A stretch of DNA of 64,000 nt from an uncultured Bacteroidales bacterium (GTDB lineage Bacteria; Bacteroidota; Bacteroidia; Bacteroidales; Paludibacteraceae), in the NCBI GenBank assembly GCA_900319105.1, contig ONND01000003.1, positions 62,001-126,000 on the forward strand. Direction: 5' to 3'. The position numbers and the translations under genes are program-made. The notes below the pieces were generated by a model that saw nothing but the letters and a program-made list of their open reading frames with translations, was not told the DNA's origin and did not search any database. Each line of letters begins with the position of its first letter. The first letter of the stretch is position 1. Positions 51,787-60,150 of this stretch are shown here, piece by piece.

Positions 51787-53774
51787 TTGTCTGCCTCCTT
51801 TCCTTCGCTTTCAGCTTTCGACTTTTCGCTTTCTTCTAATTGATATTTCTTGAGGGTGTCCATTACGCTGATCACGGCTGCCACGCTTGGAGCGAAACTC
51901 ATACCGCCGTGGCCTTTATAGGGCGGGTTTCCGTCGTACATCTCATTGAGGGTACCAATCGTCAACTCGTCCATCTCGGCCTCAAATCCGACCAACAGAC
52001 GCTCCATGAAACTGATACCGCTATACTTATAGACGTTCATGTAAGCACGCGCATAAGCTGCGATGGTGAACGGCCATACAGGACCGTTATGGAAGTTACG
52101 GTCGCGCTCTTGCTGACCGCCGCGGTAGTTCGGACGGTAGTCGCCGCTCTTCGGGCTCAGCGTACGCAAACCCTTCGGCGTCAACAACTCCTTGGTACAG
52201 ATATCCACCACTGCCTTCTGCTGTTTCTTATCCAGCGGGCTGTACGGCAGACCAGCCGCCCATATCTGGTTGGGTCGTACCTCGCGGTTCTCATAGCCGT
52301 CCAGGACGTAGTCATTCAGATAAACGCCGTTCCAGAAAGTCTTCACAAATGCGTCTTTGGTGATCTCTGCTTGGTATTCCATCAGGTCGGCACTCGTCTC
52401 TTTACCCATCTCGCGTAACATCTCTGCCGTAAATCGCATCGCGTTATACCAAAGCGCATTGATCTCCACTACATACCCGGTACGCGGGGTGATCGGCCAT
52501 CCGTTCTCCGTCGCGTTCATCCAGGTCGCCGGACGCTGGGTTCCATCGACCCACAGCAGACCGTTTTGATGCAGCTTGGCACGAGGATGATTCTGCTTGC
52601 GGTAATATTGGATAATATCCTTGCATAATTCGCCGTACAGCTCTGCAGCTTCGCGAACGGTGTATTTATGGGCGTATTTTTGTGTCGCACGGATGAACCA
52701 TAGCAACGCGTCCGGCTCATCCATCCCGGTCATCTTGATATCATAAATATGACCACTCATGAAATTCAGAATCTCTTCGATAGCCGTCTTGTTGATGATG
52801 GCATCCCAGTATTCCGGACGGTCTATATCCAGCGTACAACTCGGCGTTGCAAAGAACGCATTACGGGCATCTGCGTGGAACCACGGGAAACCGGCCAAAA
52901 GATAGCATTTGTCACCTTCACGTTTGTAGAACTGGCTTGCGCTGTTCTTCAGCGTGGAGAACATATCCAGCCGTTTGTTGCGGCGCTCCAGTTCTTTCTT
53001 CCAGGTCGCCTTCAGCGTCGAGGTCTTCACCTCCGTCACTCCGGCTGCGAATATAACACTCTCGCCTTTTCGCATCGGCAACTCGAAATAACCCGGTACC
53101 AGCAGATCTTCCTTATACGCATAGCCGCGCTCACGCTCCTTACGGTACTCGATATCTTTGTACCATTGCGGGTCGTGGTGGTATTCCACCGCCTTGCTGA
53201 ACTGCATGTACAGATTCGGGAAACCCGGATACATCCGGTTGAACCGACCGTTCTCGCAGTCGTCCATGTTCGGATTGGCCAACGGGTTCTCGTGCGTCAA
53301 CTCATTCACGCTTCTAAAAGCCAGGAACGGACGGAAACGTAATGTCGTCGGACTGCCACTCTCCAGTAGCGTGTAGCGAATCAGCACGCGGGGCTCGAAG
53401 CTCACCAGCATACGCTCTTTCTCCAGTACCATTGCACCTACGCGGTAAACGGTCTTGGAAATCAACTCGCAATCAAACTCGCGGATGTACTTGTGTCCGT
53501 TGGGACTGAAATGATTCTCGCTGTATTCGTGCAGACCCAAATTGAACTCTGCACCGTGTTGAATCACCGTCTCGTCCAGAGAACTGAGCAGCACATAGTT
53601 GTCATCCCCCAGCTCCGGAATCGGCATCACCAACTGACCGTGGTACTTACGTGTATTACAATCGACGAGTGTCGTCGAGTTGTACACACCTGCACGGTTG
53701 GTTCGAATCATCTCTTTCTGAAGCGAACGCTCCAGATTAACAAGCACCGTCTTGTCAAAATTCAGATAACTCAT
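51783..53774 (-). CDS. Glycogen debranching enzyme (amylo-1,6-glucosidase type)
   Basis: A 663-residue protein. The N-terminal beta-domain has RAGVYNSTTLVDCNTRKYHG (typical glycogen debranching N-domain), and an alpha/alpha barrel follows (FPWFHADARNAFFATPSCTL, VEINALWYNAMRF, FHNGPVWPFTIAAY). A segment RPATWMNATENGW corresponds to the place where family members usually have TWMD, the Asp being catalytic in eukaryotic debranching enzymes as I recall; here it reads Asn. It is the first gene of the GDE-GT4-GH57 operon. It removes alpha-1,6-linked glucose from phosphorylase-limit glycogen. Confidence 0.87.
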   Translation of the reverse strand: MSYLNFDKTVLVNLERSLQKEMIRTNRAGVYNSTTLVDCNTRKYHGQLVMPIPELGDDNYVLLSSLDETVIQHGAEFNLGLHEYSENHFSPNGHKYIREFDCELISKTVYRVGAMVLEKERMLVSFEPRVLIRYTLLESGSPTTLRFRPFLAFRSVNELTHENPLANPNMDDCENGRFNRMYPGFPNLYMQFSKAVEYHHDPQWYKDIEYRKERERGYAYKEDLLVPGYFELPMRKGESVIFAAGVTEVKTSTLKATWKKELERRNKRLDMFSTLKNSASQFYKREGDKCYLLAGFPWFHADARNAFFATPSCTLDIDRPEYWDAIINKTAIEEILNFMSGHIYDIKMTGMDEPDALLWFIRATQKYAHKYTVREAAELYGELCKDIIQYYRKQNHPRAKLHQNGLLWVDGTQRPATWMNATENGWPITPRTGYVVEINALWYNAMRFTAEMLREMGKETSADLMEYQAEITKDAFVKTFWNGVYLNDYVLDGYENREVRPNQIWAAGLPYSPLDKKQQKAVVDICTKELLTPKGLRTLSPKSGDYRPNYRGGQQERDRNFHNGPVWPFTIAAYARAYMNVYKYSGISFMERLLVGFEAEMDELTIGTLNEMYDGNPPYKGHGGMSFAPSVAAVISVMDTLKKYQLEESEKSKAESEGKEADK

Positions 53775-53838
53775 GATGTGTGATTTAATATTAAGTAATG
53801 TTATTTATTGTCGTTGCGTTACCGCCATGTTGGGCGGA

Positions 53839-55071
53839 TTAGTTATACCGCCCCTCAAACCGGCTCTGGGCATCGGCTACGAATTGCTTGATCCGTTGCT
53901 CCTCGCTTTTCTTGCAAACCAGCAGCACATTGCCCTGCTCGGCTATGATCATATCCTCTACGCCTTGTACCACCGCTAATTTACCCGGCTCCAAGGTCAC
54001 GATATTCTTCTCCGCCTCGTAGAAAAGCGCACTGCTATGCAGACTTACATTGCCCTGTTGGTCCTTCTCGCTCAATTCGTACAGGCTGCCCCAGGTGCCT
54101 AAATCGCTCCAGCCGAAACTCGACGGCAGAACGAATACATTCTCCGCCTTCTCCATGATGCCGTAATCCACGGATATGCTCGGGCATTTCGGGAAGATCT
54201 CCTCAATGAACGCTTCCTCTTTCTCGGTACCCATCAGCAGCTCTCCTTCGCGGAAATGGTCTGCCACTTCCGGCAGCAAATAACGGAAAGCCTCGCTGAT
54301 GGTCTTCAGATTCCAGATGAAAATACCGCTGTTCCAAAGGAAATCACCGCTCTCCAGGAACACCTTCGCCATCTCCAGATTCGGCTTCTCCGTAAATGTC
54401 TTCACCGGATAAATCCCATCATTAATCTGTGCTCTGTCAGCGTAGCGGTCTTTCAAATACTGAATATACCCATACCCCGTCTCCGGCCGCGTTGGCTGCA
54501 TTCCCAAGGTAGCAATCGCATCATGCGTACTCACAAAATCAAACGCCTTGCTGATCGTCTCGCGGAACTTGTCCTCCTCCAAAATCAAATGGTCACTCGC
54601 CGCTACTACGATATTCGCCTGCATCTCCGGCTTGGTCCAGTCAATGTCCTGGTATTTGGGCAGATCTGTGTTCCCCTTCATACTTCCTTCCTTCGTGTAG
54701 CCCTCATACTTCGTACATTCGTCCTTGGTCAGCCCGTAGGCCCGTTGCAGACACAATGCACGGATATGAGCGGTCGCATACGCGATACACGGCGCTGTGT
54801 TTCTCCGCGCCGGCTCGCAAAGAATCTGACCTTCGCCCAAATCCGGAATCTGCTCCAAGATCATCTGTTTGTACGCTACGTTCGTCACAATAAATACATT
54901 CTCTATCGGAACTATAGGACGAAAACGGTCCACCGTCATCTGCAGTAAACTTCTACCCGTGCCGAAGAAATCCAGAAACTGCTTCGGCTTGCTCTCTCTA
55001 CTGAACGGCCAAAAGCGACTTCCTACGCCGCCGGCCATTATTACGCAATAGTTATTTTTCTTGTCTGTCAT
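53839..55071 (-). CDS. manC: Mannose-1-phosphate guanylyltransferase
   Basis: Makes GDP-mannose for surface polysaccharides. The nucleotidyltransferase signature VIMAGGVGSRFWPFSRESKPKQ opens the protein after MTDKKNNY. VAASDHLILEEDKF, FTEKPNLEMAKVFLESGDFLWNSGIF and GWSDLGTWGSLYEL follow. At 410 residues it lacks the C-terminal isomerase domain of bifunctional forms. Compared with relatives there are about 30 extra residues around TKYEGYTKEGSMKGN (114-133), where the DNA shows an iterated TACGAAG(G)-like word. Own promoter. Confidence 0.92.
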   Translation of the reverse strand: MTDKKNNYCVIMAGGVGSRFWPFSRESKPKQFLDFFGTGRSLLQMTVDRFRPIVPIENVFIVTNVAYKQMILEQIPDLGEGQILCEPARRNTAPCIAYATAHIRALCLQRAYGLTKDECTKYEGYTKEGSMKGNTDLPKYQDIDWTKPEMQANIVVAASDHLILEEDKFRETISKAFDFVSTHDAIATLGMQPTRPETGYGYIQYLKDRYADRAQINDGIYPVKTFTEKPNLEMAKVFLESGDFLWNSGIFIWNLKTISEAFRYLLPEVADHFREGELLMGTEKEEAFIEEIFPKCPSISVDYGIMEKAENVFVLPSSFGWSDLGTWGSLYELSEKDQQGNVSLHSSALFYEAEKNIVTLEPGKLAVVQGVEDMIIAEQGNVLLVCKKSEEQRIKQFVADAQSRFEGRYN

Positions 55072-55093
55072 AGTTGAATATCTAAAAAGTGCA

Positions 55094-55124
55094 CAAAGAT
55101 ACAACATTTTTTTAATATACGCAA
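55094..55124 (-). promoter_or_regulatory. Promoter of manC
   Basis: Minus strand: TTGCGTATATTAA (-33 at 55122-55124) and TATCTTTG (-7 at 55094-55101), 20-base spacing, 22 bases before the ATG. Confidence 0.8.
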
Positions 55125-55178
55125 GCGCGCACGTACTTTTTTTATAAAAAAGTGCTTTTTTGTGCAAAAAAGAAAAAA

Positions 55179-55211
55179 ATATCAATTATCAATTATCAAT
55201 TATCAATTATT
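55179..55211. repeat. ATCAATTATCAATT iterated repeat
   Basis: Four exact ATCAATT units occupy the place where a -33 element would be expected for the gldD promoter. Confidence 0.8.
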
Positions 55212-55216
55212 TTTCG

Positions 55217-55224
55217 TACCTTTG
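55217..55224 (+). promoter_or_regulatory. -7 box of gldD promoter
   Basis: TACCTTTG, 20 bases before the ATG. No TTG is found 20 bases upstream, because the ATCAATT repeat covers that site. Confidence 0.6.
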
Positions 55225-55243
55225 TGCCGTAATTTGGAGTAAA

Positions 55244-55888
55244 ATGGACTTTTGGCAAAAAAATACACTACACACCGTACACCGTACACTGTACACCGTA
55301 CACCTTACACTATACACCATAGTGTTGATAACATGTGTTGCCTGCAACAATGTTTCAACGCCCAAACCCTACGGCTATTACCGCATCGCCGTACCCGACA
55401 CTTCCTACATCGATTTTGCGACATCCCGCCTCTCCCCCTCCATAGGGGAGCCGGAGGGGGCCTACCCCTATACCTTCGCCCTTTCGCGTAATGCCGTCGT
55501 CAAACCGCGGGCAGAAGAACCTTACTGGATCGACCTCTATTATCCCGCGCTGGATGCCACAATCCATTGCTCCTACAAACCCGTTCGTTCAAACCTCCGC
55601 GAGCTGACCAACGACGCACTCGAGTTTGTCTATCGCAATGCCTCGTTTGCCAATGCGATTCCTGAGCGGGAATATAATCACCCGGAGGCGAAGGTTTATG
55701 GCGTACTCTTTGATTTGGAGGGAAATACGGCTTCGTCATGCCAGTTCTTTATTACCGATTCCACGCATCATTTCTTCCGTGCTTCGGTCTATTGTAACTG
55801 CCAGCCGAACGCAGACTCACTCGCCCCGGTATATAACTACCTCCGCACAGACGTCATCAAAATGGTAGAAACCTTCCGCTGGAATTGA
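55244..55888 (+). CDS. gldD: Gliding motility/type IX secretion lipoprotein GldD
   Basis: A 214-residue lipoprotein of the gliding and type IX secretion machinery. The mature part has PKPYGYYRIAVPDTSYIDF, YWIDLYYPALDATIHCSYKPV and LFDLEGNTASSCQFFITDSTHHFFRASVY, all typical of GldD. The signal peptide (TLHTVHRTLYTVHLTLYTIV, then LITCVAC with the lipid-modified Cys) is encoded almost entirely by an iterated ACACCGTACACCGT repeat. A family D repeat encodes about residues 63-75 (SPSIGEPEGA). It starts the plus-strand run ending with the BASS transporter. Confidence 0.9.
   Translation: MDFWQKNTLHTVHRTLYTVHLTLYTIVLITCVACNNVSTPKPYGYYRIAVPDTSYIDFATSRLSPSIGEPEGAYPYTFALSRNAVVKPRAEEPYWIDLYYPALDATIHCSYKPVRSNLRELTNDALEFVYRNASFANAIPEREYNHPEAKVYGVLFDLEGNTASSCQFFITDSTHHFFRASVYCNCQPNADSLAPVYNYLRTDVIKMVETFRWN
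55266..55325. repeat. ACACCGTACACTGT iterated repeat encoding the GldD signal peptide
   Basis: Seven variants of a 7-8 base CGTACAC/CTATACAC word. Codons 8-27 of gldD, the hydrophobic signal core, lie within it. Confidence 0.88.
55432..55470. repeat. Family D repeat inside gldD
   Basis: CTCCCCCTCCATAGGGGAG followed by GGAGGGGGC, in frame in gldD. Confidence 0.7.
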
Positions 55889-55890
55889 TT

Positions 55891-55926
55891 AAATGTCAAA
55901 TAACAAATATCAAATATCAAATATCC
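55891..55926. repeat. Family A iterated repeat supplying the GGGP synthase start
   Basis: AAATGTCAAATAACAAATATC and two more CAAATAT units. The first ATG and codons 2-10 of the fusion gene lie in it. Confidence 0.85.
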
Positions 55927-57113
55927 CAAAGGGATTAGCGCTTCTTCTCGATCCTGAGAAAGCGGACCTCTCCGCATTGCCTTTCTCCGAAGACTGCCTT
56001 CCCGATTATATTTTCGTCGGCGGTTCCACCGGCGGTGATCCCACCGCTTTCGTCCGTGCCCTCAGAGAGAAACTGTCATCCACCTCTTCCCCCCTTCACG
56101 GGGGGATCGAGGGGGGCCTTCCCATCATCCTCTTCCCCGGCTCTGCCGACCAGTTTACACCCGAAGCAGACGCCATCCTGTACCTCTCGTTGCTCTCAGG
56201 ACGAAACCCAGAATATCTTGTAGATCAGCAGGTTAGATCGGCAAGAGCCATACATGACTCGTCCGTAACCGTCATCCCTACCGCCTACATCCTCATCGAC
56301 GGTGGAGTAGAGACTTCCACCATGCGCGTGACGGGTACCCCCCCCCTCTCTCCCTCAGATCTCCCTACCATCATCGACACCTGTATAGCAGCGGAATTGA
56401 TGGGCAAGAAAGCGATCTATCTCGAAGCCGGATCGGGTGCCAAGACTCCCGTCTCGCCGGAGATCATACGCGAGGTACGGAAAAACACCTCCGTCACCCT
56501 CATCGTCGGTGGCGGAATACGCACTCCCGAAGCGATGCAAGCCGCTTATTCCGCCGGAGCTGACATCGTCGTCATCGGCAATCATTTCGAGTCCCATCCC
56601 GAGGACCTGAATAGTTTTCTTACAGCGAAGCGGTCTTACAGCGAAGCGGTCCTACAGCAGAGCGGTCTTACAGCGCAGCAGTCAGCCGACGAGCGCTTCA
56701 TGCGCCTCGCCCTCGCAGAGGCGCAAAAAGCGCTCTCCGCCAACGAGATCCCCATCGGATGTGTCATCGTCTCTCAAAACCGGATCATCGGTCGCGGACA
56801 TAACCTCACCGAGACCCTGGCAGACGTCACGGCGCATGCAGAGATACAGGCGATTACCGCCGCTACGCAAACGGTCGGAGGCAAATACCTCCCCGACGCT
56901 ACCCTATACGTCACCGTCGAACCCTGCACGATGTGTGCAGGTGCCATAGGATGGGCGCAGATAAGCCGCATCGTCTATGGCGCACCCGATCCCAAACGTG
57001 GCTATGCCACCTACGCACCGCGCGCCTTCCATCCCAAAGCGACGGTTACATCGGGGGTACTCGAAGCGGAATGTCGCGAACTCATGCAAGAATTTTTTAA
57101 AACGAAACGGTAA
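55893..57113 (+). CDS. Fusion of geranylgeranylglyceryl phosphate synthase-family protein and tRNA adenosine deaminase TadA
   Basis: Residues about 11-240 match the GGGPS/PcrB prenyltransferase family that links a polyprenyl chain to glycerol-1-phosphate: LALLLDPEKADL, DYIFVGGSTGGDP, YLEAGSGAKTPVS, LIVGGGIRTPEAMQAAYSAGADIVVIGN. Residues about 266-406 are TadA, which makes inosine-34 in tRNA: THAEIQAI-type TAHAEIQAI and EPCTMCAGAI zinc/catalytic motifs. The two are joined by 24 residues encoded by a family C repeat (KRSYSEAVLQQSGLTAQQ). No stop or new start codon for TadA is conserved, except a Met at FMRLALAEAQ. A family D repeat lies near residues 65-78. The products may act as one polypeptide, or TadA may reinitiate at that Met. 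Confidence 0.87.
   Translation: MSNNKYQISNIPKGLALLLDPEKADLSALPFSEDCLPDYIFVGGSTGGDPTAFVRALREKLSSTSSPLHGGIEGGLPIILFPGSADQFTPEADAILYLSLLSGRNPEYLVDQQVRSARAIHDSSVTVIPTAYILIDGGVETSTMRVTGTPPLSPSDLPTIIDTCIAAELMGKKAIYLEAGSGAKTPVSPEIIREVRKNTSVTLIVGGGIRTPEAMQAAYSAGADIVVIGNHFESHPEDLNSFLTAKRSYSEAVLQQSGLTAQQSADERFMRLALAEAQKALSANEIPIGCVIVSQNRIIGRGHNLTETLADVTAHAEIQAITAATQTVGGKYLPDATLYVTVEPCTMCAGAIGWAQISRIVYGAPDPKRGYATYAPRAFHPKATVTSGVLEAECRELMQEFFKTKR
56088..56125. repeat. Family D repeat inside the GGGP synthase part
   Basis: CCCCCC-TTCAC-GGGGGG stem with trailing ATCGAGGGGGGCC, encoding SSPLHGGIEGGL. Confidence 0.85.
56619..56688. repeat. Family C 16-base repeat forming the GGGPS-TadA linker
   Basis: Four units of CTTACAGCGAAGCGGT (variable part GCGAAGC, GCGAAGC, GCAGAGC, GCGCAGC). 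It is read in three successive frames as TAKRSY, SEAVLQ, QSGL. Confidence 0.9.
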
Positions 57114-59026
57114 TGAAAAATCTTTTCTCATCTTTCTTTTCCTCGCTTTCCTCGAAAAACGGAGGCATCGTTTGGCGCCTCGGCATTTTTGTCGTGCTGG
57201 CGGTATTTGTCGTGCTGCTTTTTCCGCGCTATAACAACACTTTCCGCTATCATTTCGAGGTGGGCAAACCTTGGGGCTACGCCAAGCTGACCGCCGATTT
57301 TGACTTCCCGATTTATAAAACCGACGAACAGATGGCGAGCGAGCAGGCCAAACTTCTCTCCACCTTCATGCCGACTTACCGGTATATTAAAGGCACCCAG
57401 CGACAGGTGCTGGTCATGCCCCTTTCCGAACTCGAATGGGCGGAATCGGAGAACTACGGACGCGTTTCGGTCTTGCAGGGAAGAGTCGCCAAATCCTATA
57501 TGCTCTCCGAGATATACACGCCCAAAACCGCTTTCGAACGCTACGGCTACGACTGTGCGGTCAACCTCGTGCGCGACACAGCCCTCACGCAGGCCGACCG
57601 CGAGAAACTCCTGGCTACAATGACACCCACGCAGGGGCTCGTCCAGAAAGATGAGAAAATTATTGATTACGGAGATATAGTCACCGAGCGGAGCTACCAG
57701 ATCCTCCAATCCCTGCGACGAGCCTATGACGACGAATCGCTCGGCACGAGGCAACGCACCCTCTCGATTATCGGACAAACGATATTAGTACTGCTATTCC
57801 TCTGTTTATTAGTCGTTTATCTGTACGTCTTCCGGCTCAATTATCTACGTTCGCTATCGACCGACCTCTTCTTCTGTCTGGTCATGTTCATCGTCATCGC
57901 CTTGGCGTGTCTCGCTTTGCGGTTCGGACTCTCGGTCTATCTCATCCCCTTCGCATGGGTACCTATCATGACGCGCGTCTTCTTCGATTCGCGTACCGCC
58001 CTCTTCCTGCATTTCACGACGATCCTCATCGTCTCCATCATTGTACCGACGCCGGTGGAGTTCTTCTTCATCCAGATTGCCGCTGGTATGATTGCGGTCT
58101 CCTCACTCGGGGACATGACACGACGCGCACAACTCTTCCAGACCGCCGGATGGATCCTGCTCGCGCAATCCGTCTCGTATGCCGCCATCTCGTTTGCACA
58201 GACGGGCGAGTGGAACTCGATTGACCCGTGGATGTATTTCTATTTTCTCATCTGCGCGCTGCTCACCGTCGCTTGCTACGGTCTGATTTATACCTTCGAG
58301 AAACTCTTCCGCTTCGTCTCGTCGATCACACTGATCGAACTGACCGACCTCAACTCTGAGCTGCTCCATACACTCGCGGAAAAAGCACCGGGAACCTTCC
58401 AGCATTCGATCCAAGTCTCCAATCTGGCGTCTGAGGCTGCGAAAACGATCGGAGCCAACGCGCTACTCGTGCGCACAGGAGCCCTCTATCATGATATAGG
58501 AAAGATGGCGAACCCGATTTATTTTATTGAGAATCAGCAGGGTACGGAGAACCCGTTACTCGCAATGGACCCGCGTGATGCAGCGCAAGTGATTATCTCG
58601 CATGTGACGGAAGGCGAAAAGATTGCACGGCGCCATCACCTACCCGAAGCCCTCATACAGTTCATTACCACCCACCATGGAACCTCGCTCGTGCGCTATT
58701 TCTATAATACGTATTGTAACGCGCACCCGGGAGAGAAAGTGGACGAATCGCTCTTCCGCTATCCGGGCAGCCGGCCTACTACCGTGGAAGGAGCCGTTCT
58801 CATGATGGCAGATGCTATCGAAGCGCGTTCGCGTAGCCTCACGGACTACTCGGAGGCCTCCATCGCTGAAGCCGTTAATCAGATGATTGACAGCCAGATA
58901 GCCGATAACCAATTCGCAGAAACGAAGCTCTCTTTCAAGGATGTAGAGGATATCCGTCGTGTCTTCACCTCCCGCCTCACCGCCATGAACCATCATCGTA
59001 TATCCTACCCCACCCTGAATAAGTAA
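57113..59026 (+). CDS. 7TM-HD family phosphodiesterase (PgpH/YqfF-like)
   Basis: A 637-residue membrane protein. An N-terminal helix and extracytoplasmic domain with conserved PRYNNTFRYHFEVGKPW precede about seven membrane helices (residues 220-430). A cytoplasmic HD domain follows, with TFQHSIQVSNLASEAAKTIG, TGALYHDIGKMANP, THHGT and MMADAIEARSRSL. In Firmicutes such proteins hydrolyse cyclic di-AMP; that role is inferred here. The ATG overlaps the TadA stop (TAATG), and its own stop overlaps dusB the same way. Confidence 0.9.
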   Translation: MKNLFSSFFSSLSSKNGGIVWRLGIFVVLAVFVVLLFPRYNNTFRYHFEVGKPWGYAKLTADFDFPIYKTDEQMASEQAKLLSTFMPTYRYIKGTQRQVLVMPLSELEWAESENYGRVSVLQGRVAKSYMLSEIYTPKTAFERYGYDCAVNLVRDTALTQADREKLLATMTPTQGLVQKDEKIIDYGDIVTERSYQILQSLRRAYDDESLGTRQRTLSIIGQTILVLLFLCLLVVYLYVFRLNYLRSLSTDLFFCLVMFIVIALACLALRFGLSVYLIPFAWVPIMTRVFFDSRTALFLHFTTILIVSIIVPTPVEFFFIQIAAGMIAVSSLGDMTRRAQLFQTAGWILLAQSVSYAAISFAQTGEWNSIDPWMYFYFLICALLTVACYGLIYTFEKLFRFVSSITLIELTDLNSELLHTLAEKAPGTFQHSIQVSNLASEAAKTIGANALLVRTGALYHDIGKMANPIYFIENQQGTENPLLAMDPRDAAQVIISHVTEGEKIARRHHLPEALIQFITTHHGTSLVRYFYNTYCNAHPGEKVDESLFRYPGSRPTTVEGAVLMMADAIEARSRSLTDYSEASIAEAVNQMIDSQIADNQFAETKLSFKDVEDIRRVFTSRLTAMNHHRISYPTLNK

Positions 59027-60105
59027 TGCAAGAATATCTTACAGCGAAGCGGTCAGAGCGCAACGCGCTCTATTTAGCTCCCATGGAGGACGTCACAGAC
59101 CCCGCCTTCCGCATGCTCTGCAAACGCTACGGAGCCGACCGAGTCTATACCGAGTTCGTCAATGCCGACGCGCTTGTACGGGACGTCTCCTCCACTACAC
59201 GCAAACTGACCATCCATGACGAAGAACGACCTGTCGCTATACAGATCTACGGACGCGAACCGGAAGCCATGCGGGACGCGGCGATCATCGTCGAACAAGC
59301 CAAACCCGACTTCATCGACATCAATTTTGGCTGCCCCGTGAAGAAAGTAGCGGGCAAAGGGGCCGGCGCAGGACTCCTTCGAGACGTACCTAAGATGCTC
59401 GAGATCACCAAAGCCGTCGTGAACGCCGTTCACACTCCCGTCACCGCCAAGACCCGCCTCGGCTGGGATGAACCGTCGTTATACCTGAGTGACGGCACGC
59501 CGTTCATCGTCGATCTCGCCGAGCGGCTTCAGGACTGCGGCATCGCCGAACTCGCCATACATGGACGCACCCGCAGCCAGATGTACCGCGGAGAAGCCGA
59601 CTGGACGCTCATCGGTGAGGTCAAGAACAACCCGCGCATGCGCATACCTATTATAGGTAACGGGGACGTGTGTACGCCCGAACGCGCACGCGAGTGTTTC
59701 GATCGTTACGGCGTGGATGCCATCATGATCGGACGTGCCACCTTTGGTGCCCCTTGGCTCTTCGCCGAAATGAAAGAATATCTATCTGGTAATTCGGTCT
59801 GTCAGTCCGAAGGACGGTCTGTCAGCAACGCGGTCTGTCAGCAACGCGGTCTGTCAGCGGCTCCGCCGCGGTCTATGGCGGAAAAGGTCGCCGTTCTGAA
59901 AGAACACGTACTTTCCGCCATACAATGGTGTGGCAATGACGAGCGAAAAGGCATCGTCCATTCGCGCCGCCATTTTGCCGCCTCGCCGGTCTTCAAAGGT
60001 CTCGATAACTTCAAGCAAACACGCATAGCCCTCCTTCGTGCCGACACCCTCGCCGAGGTCTTCGCCATCATGGATGACATCGTCGCCAAATGGGGTGACA
60101 ACTAG
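59026..60105 (+). CDS. dusB: tRNA-dihydrouridine synthase (DusB-like) with repeat insertion
   Basis: A flavoenzyme that reduces uridines in tRNA D-loops. Core motifs are LYLAPMEDVTDPAFRML, YGREPEAMRDAA, DINFGCPVKKVAGKGAGAGLL and HGRTRSQMYRGEADW; MIGRATFGAPWLF follows. Two repeat-derived patches are seen: residues about 5-15 (LTAKRSERNAL) before the core, and about 257-283 (CQSEGRSVSNAVCQQRGL and on) between the barrel and the C-terminal helical domain, at the hinge. Both keep the frame. It follows the HD-phosphodiesterase with TAATG overlap. Confidence 0.9.
   Translation: MQEYLTAKRSERNALYLAPMEDVTDPAFRMLCKRYGADRVYTEFVNADALVRDVSSTTRKLTIHDEERPVAIQIYGREPEAMRDAAIIVEQAKPDFIDINFGCPVKKVAGKGAGAGLLRDVPKMLEITKAVVNAVHTPVTAKTRLGWDEPSLYLSDGTPFIVDLAERLQDCGIAELAIHGRTRSQMYRGEADWTLIGEVKNNPRMRIPIIGNGDVCTPERARECFDRYGVDAIMIGRATFGAPWLFAEMKEYLSGNSVCQSEGRSVSNAVCQQRGLSAAPPRSMAEKVAVLKEHVLSAIQWCGNDERKGIVHSRRHFAASPVFKGLDNFKQTRIALLRADTLAEVFAIMDDIVAKWGDN
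59038..59071. repeat. Family C repeat at the DusB N-terminus
   Basis: TCTTACAGCGAAGCGGTCAG followed by AGCGCAACGCGCTC, one full unit and a mini-hairpin. Confidence 0.75.
59796..59876. repeat. Family C variant repeat (GTCTGTCAG) inside dusB
   Basis: Four units of GTCTGTCAG plus mini-stems TCCGAAGGA, CAACGCG, CAACGCG and GCGGCTCCGCCGC, all ending GGTC. The stem part varies while keeping self-complementarity in two units. Confidence 0.85.
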
Positions 60106-60147
60106 ATAAACTAGTTATACTAGTTAAACTAGATCTACTAGATAACA
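60104..60147. repeat. CTAG-word iterated repeat (family F)
   Basis: Five variants of ACTAGATAAACTAGTTATACTAG fill the dusB-BASS gap. Confidence 0.85.
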
Positions 60148-60150
60148 ACA

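Noticed and set aside
53819-53838. CCGCC/GGCGG inverted repeat at the manC 3' end considered as terminator
   Set aside because: No T-run on either side; overlaps the gene end.
56619-56688. Regular arrays considered as CRISPR
   Set aside because: Units are contiguous 16-base words without unique spacers, there are no cas genes, and several arrays lie inside genes.
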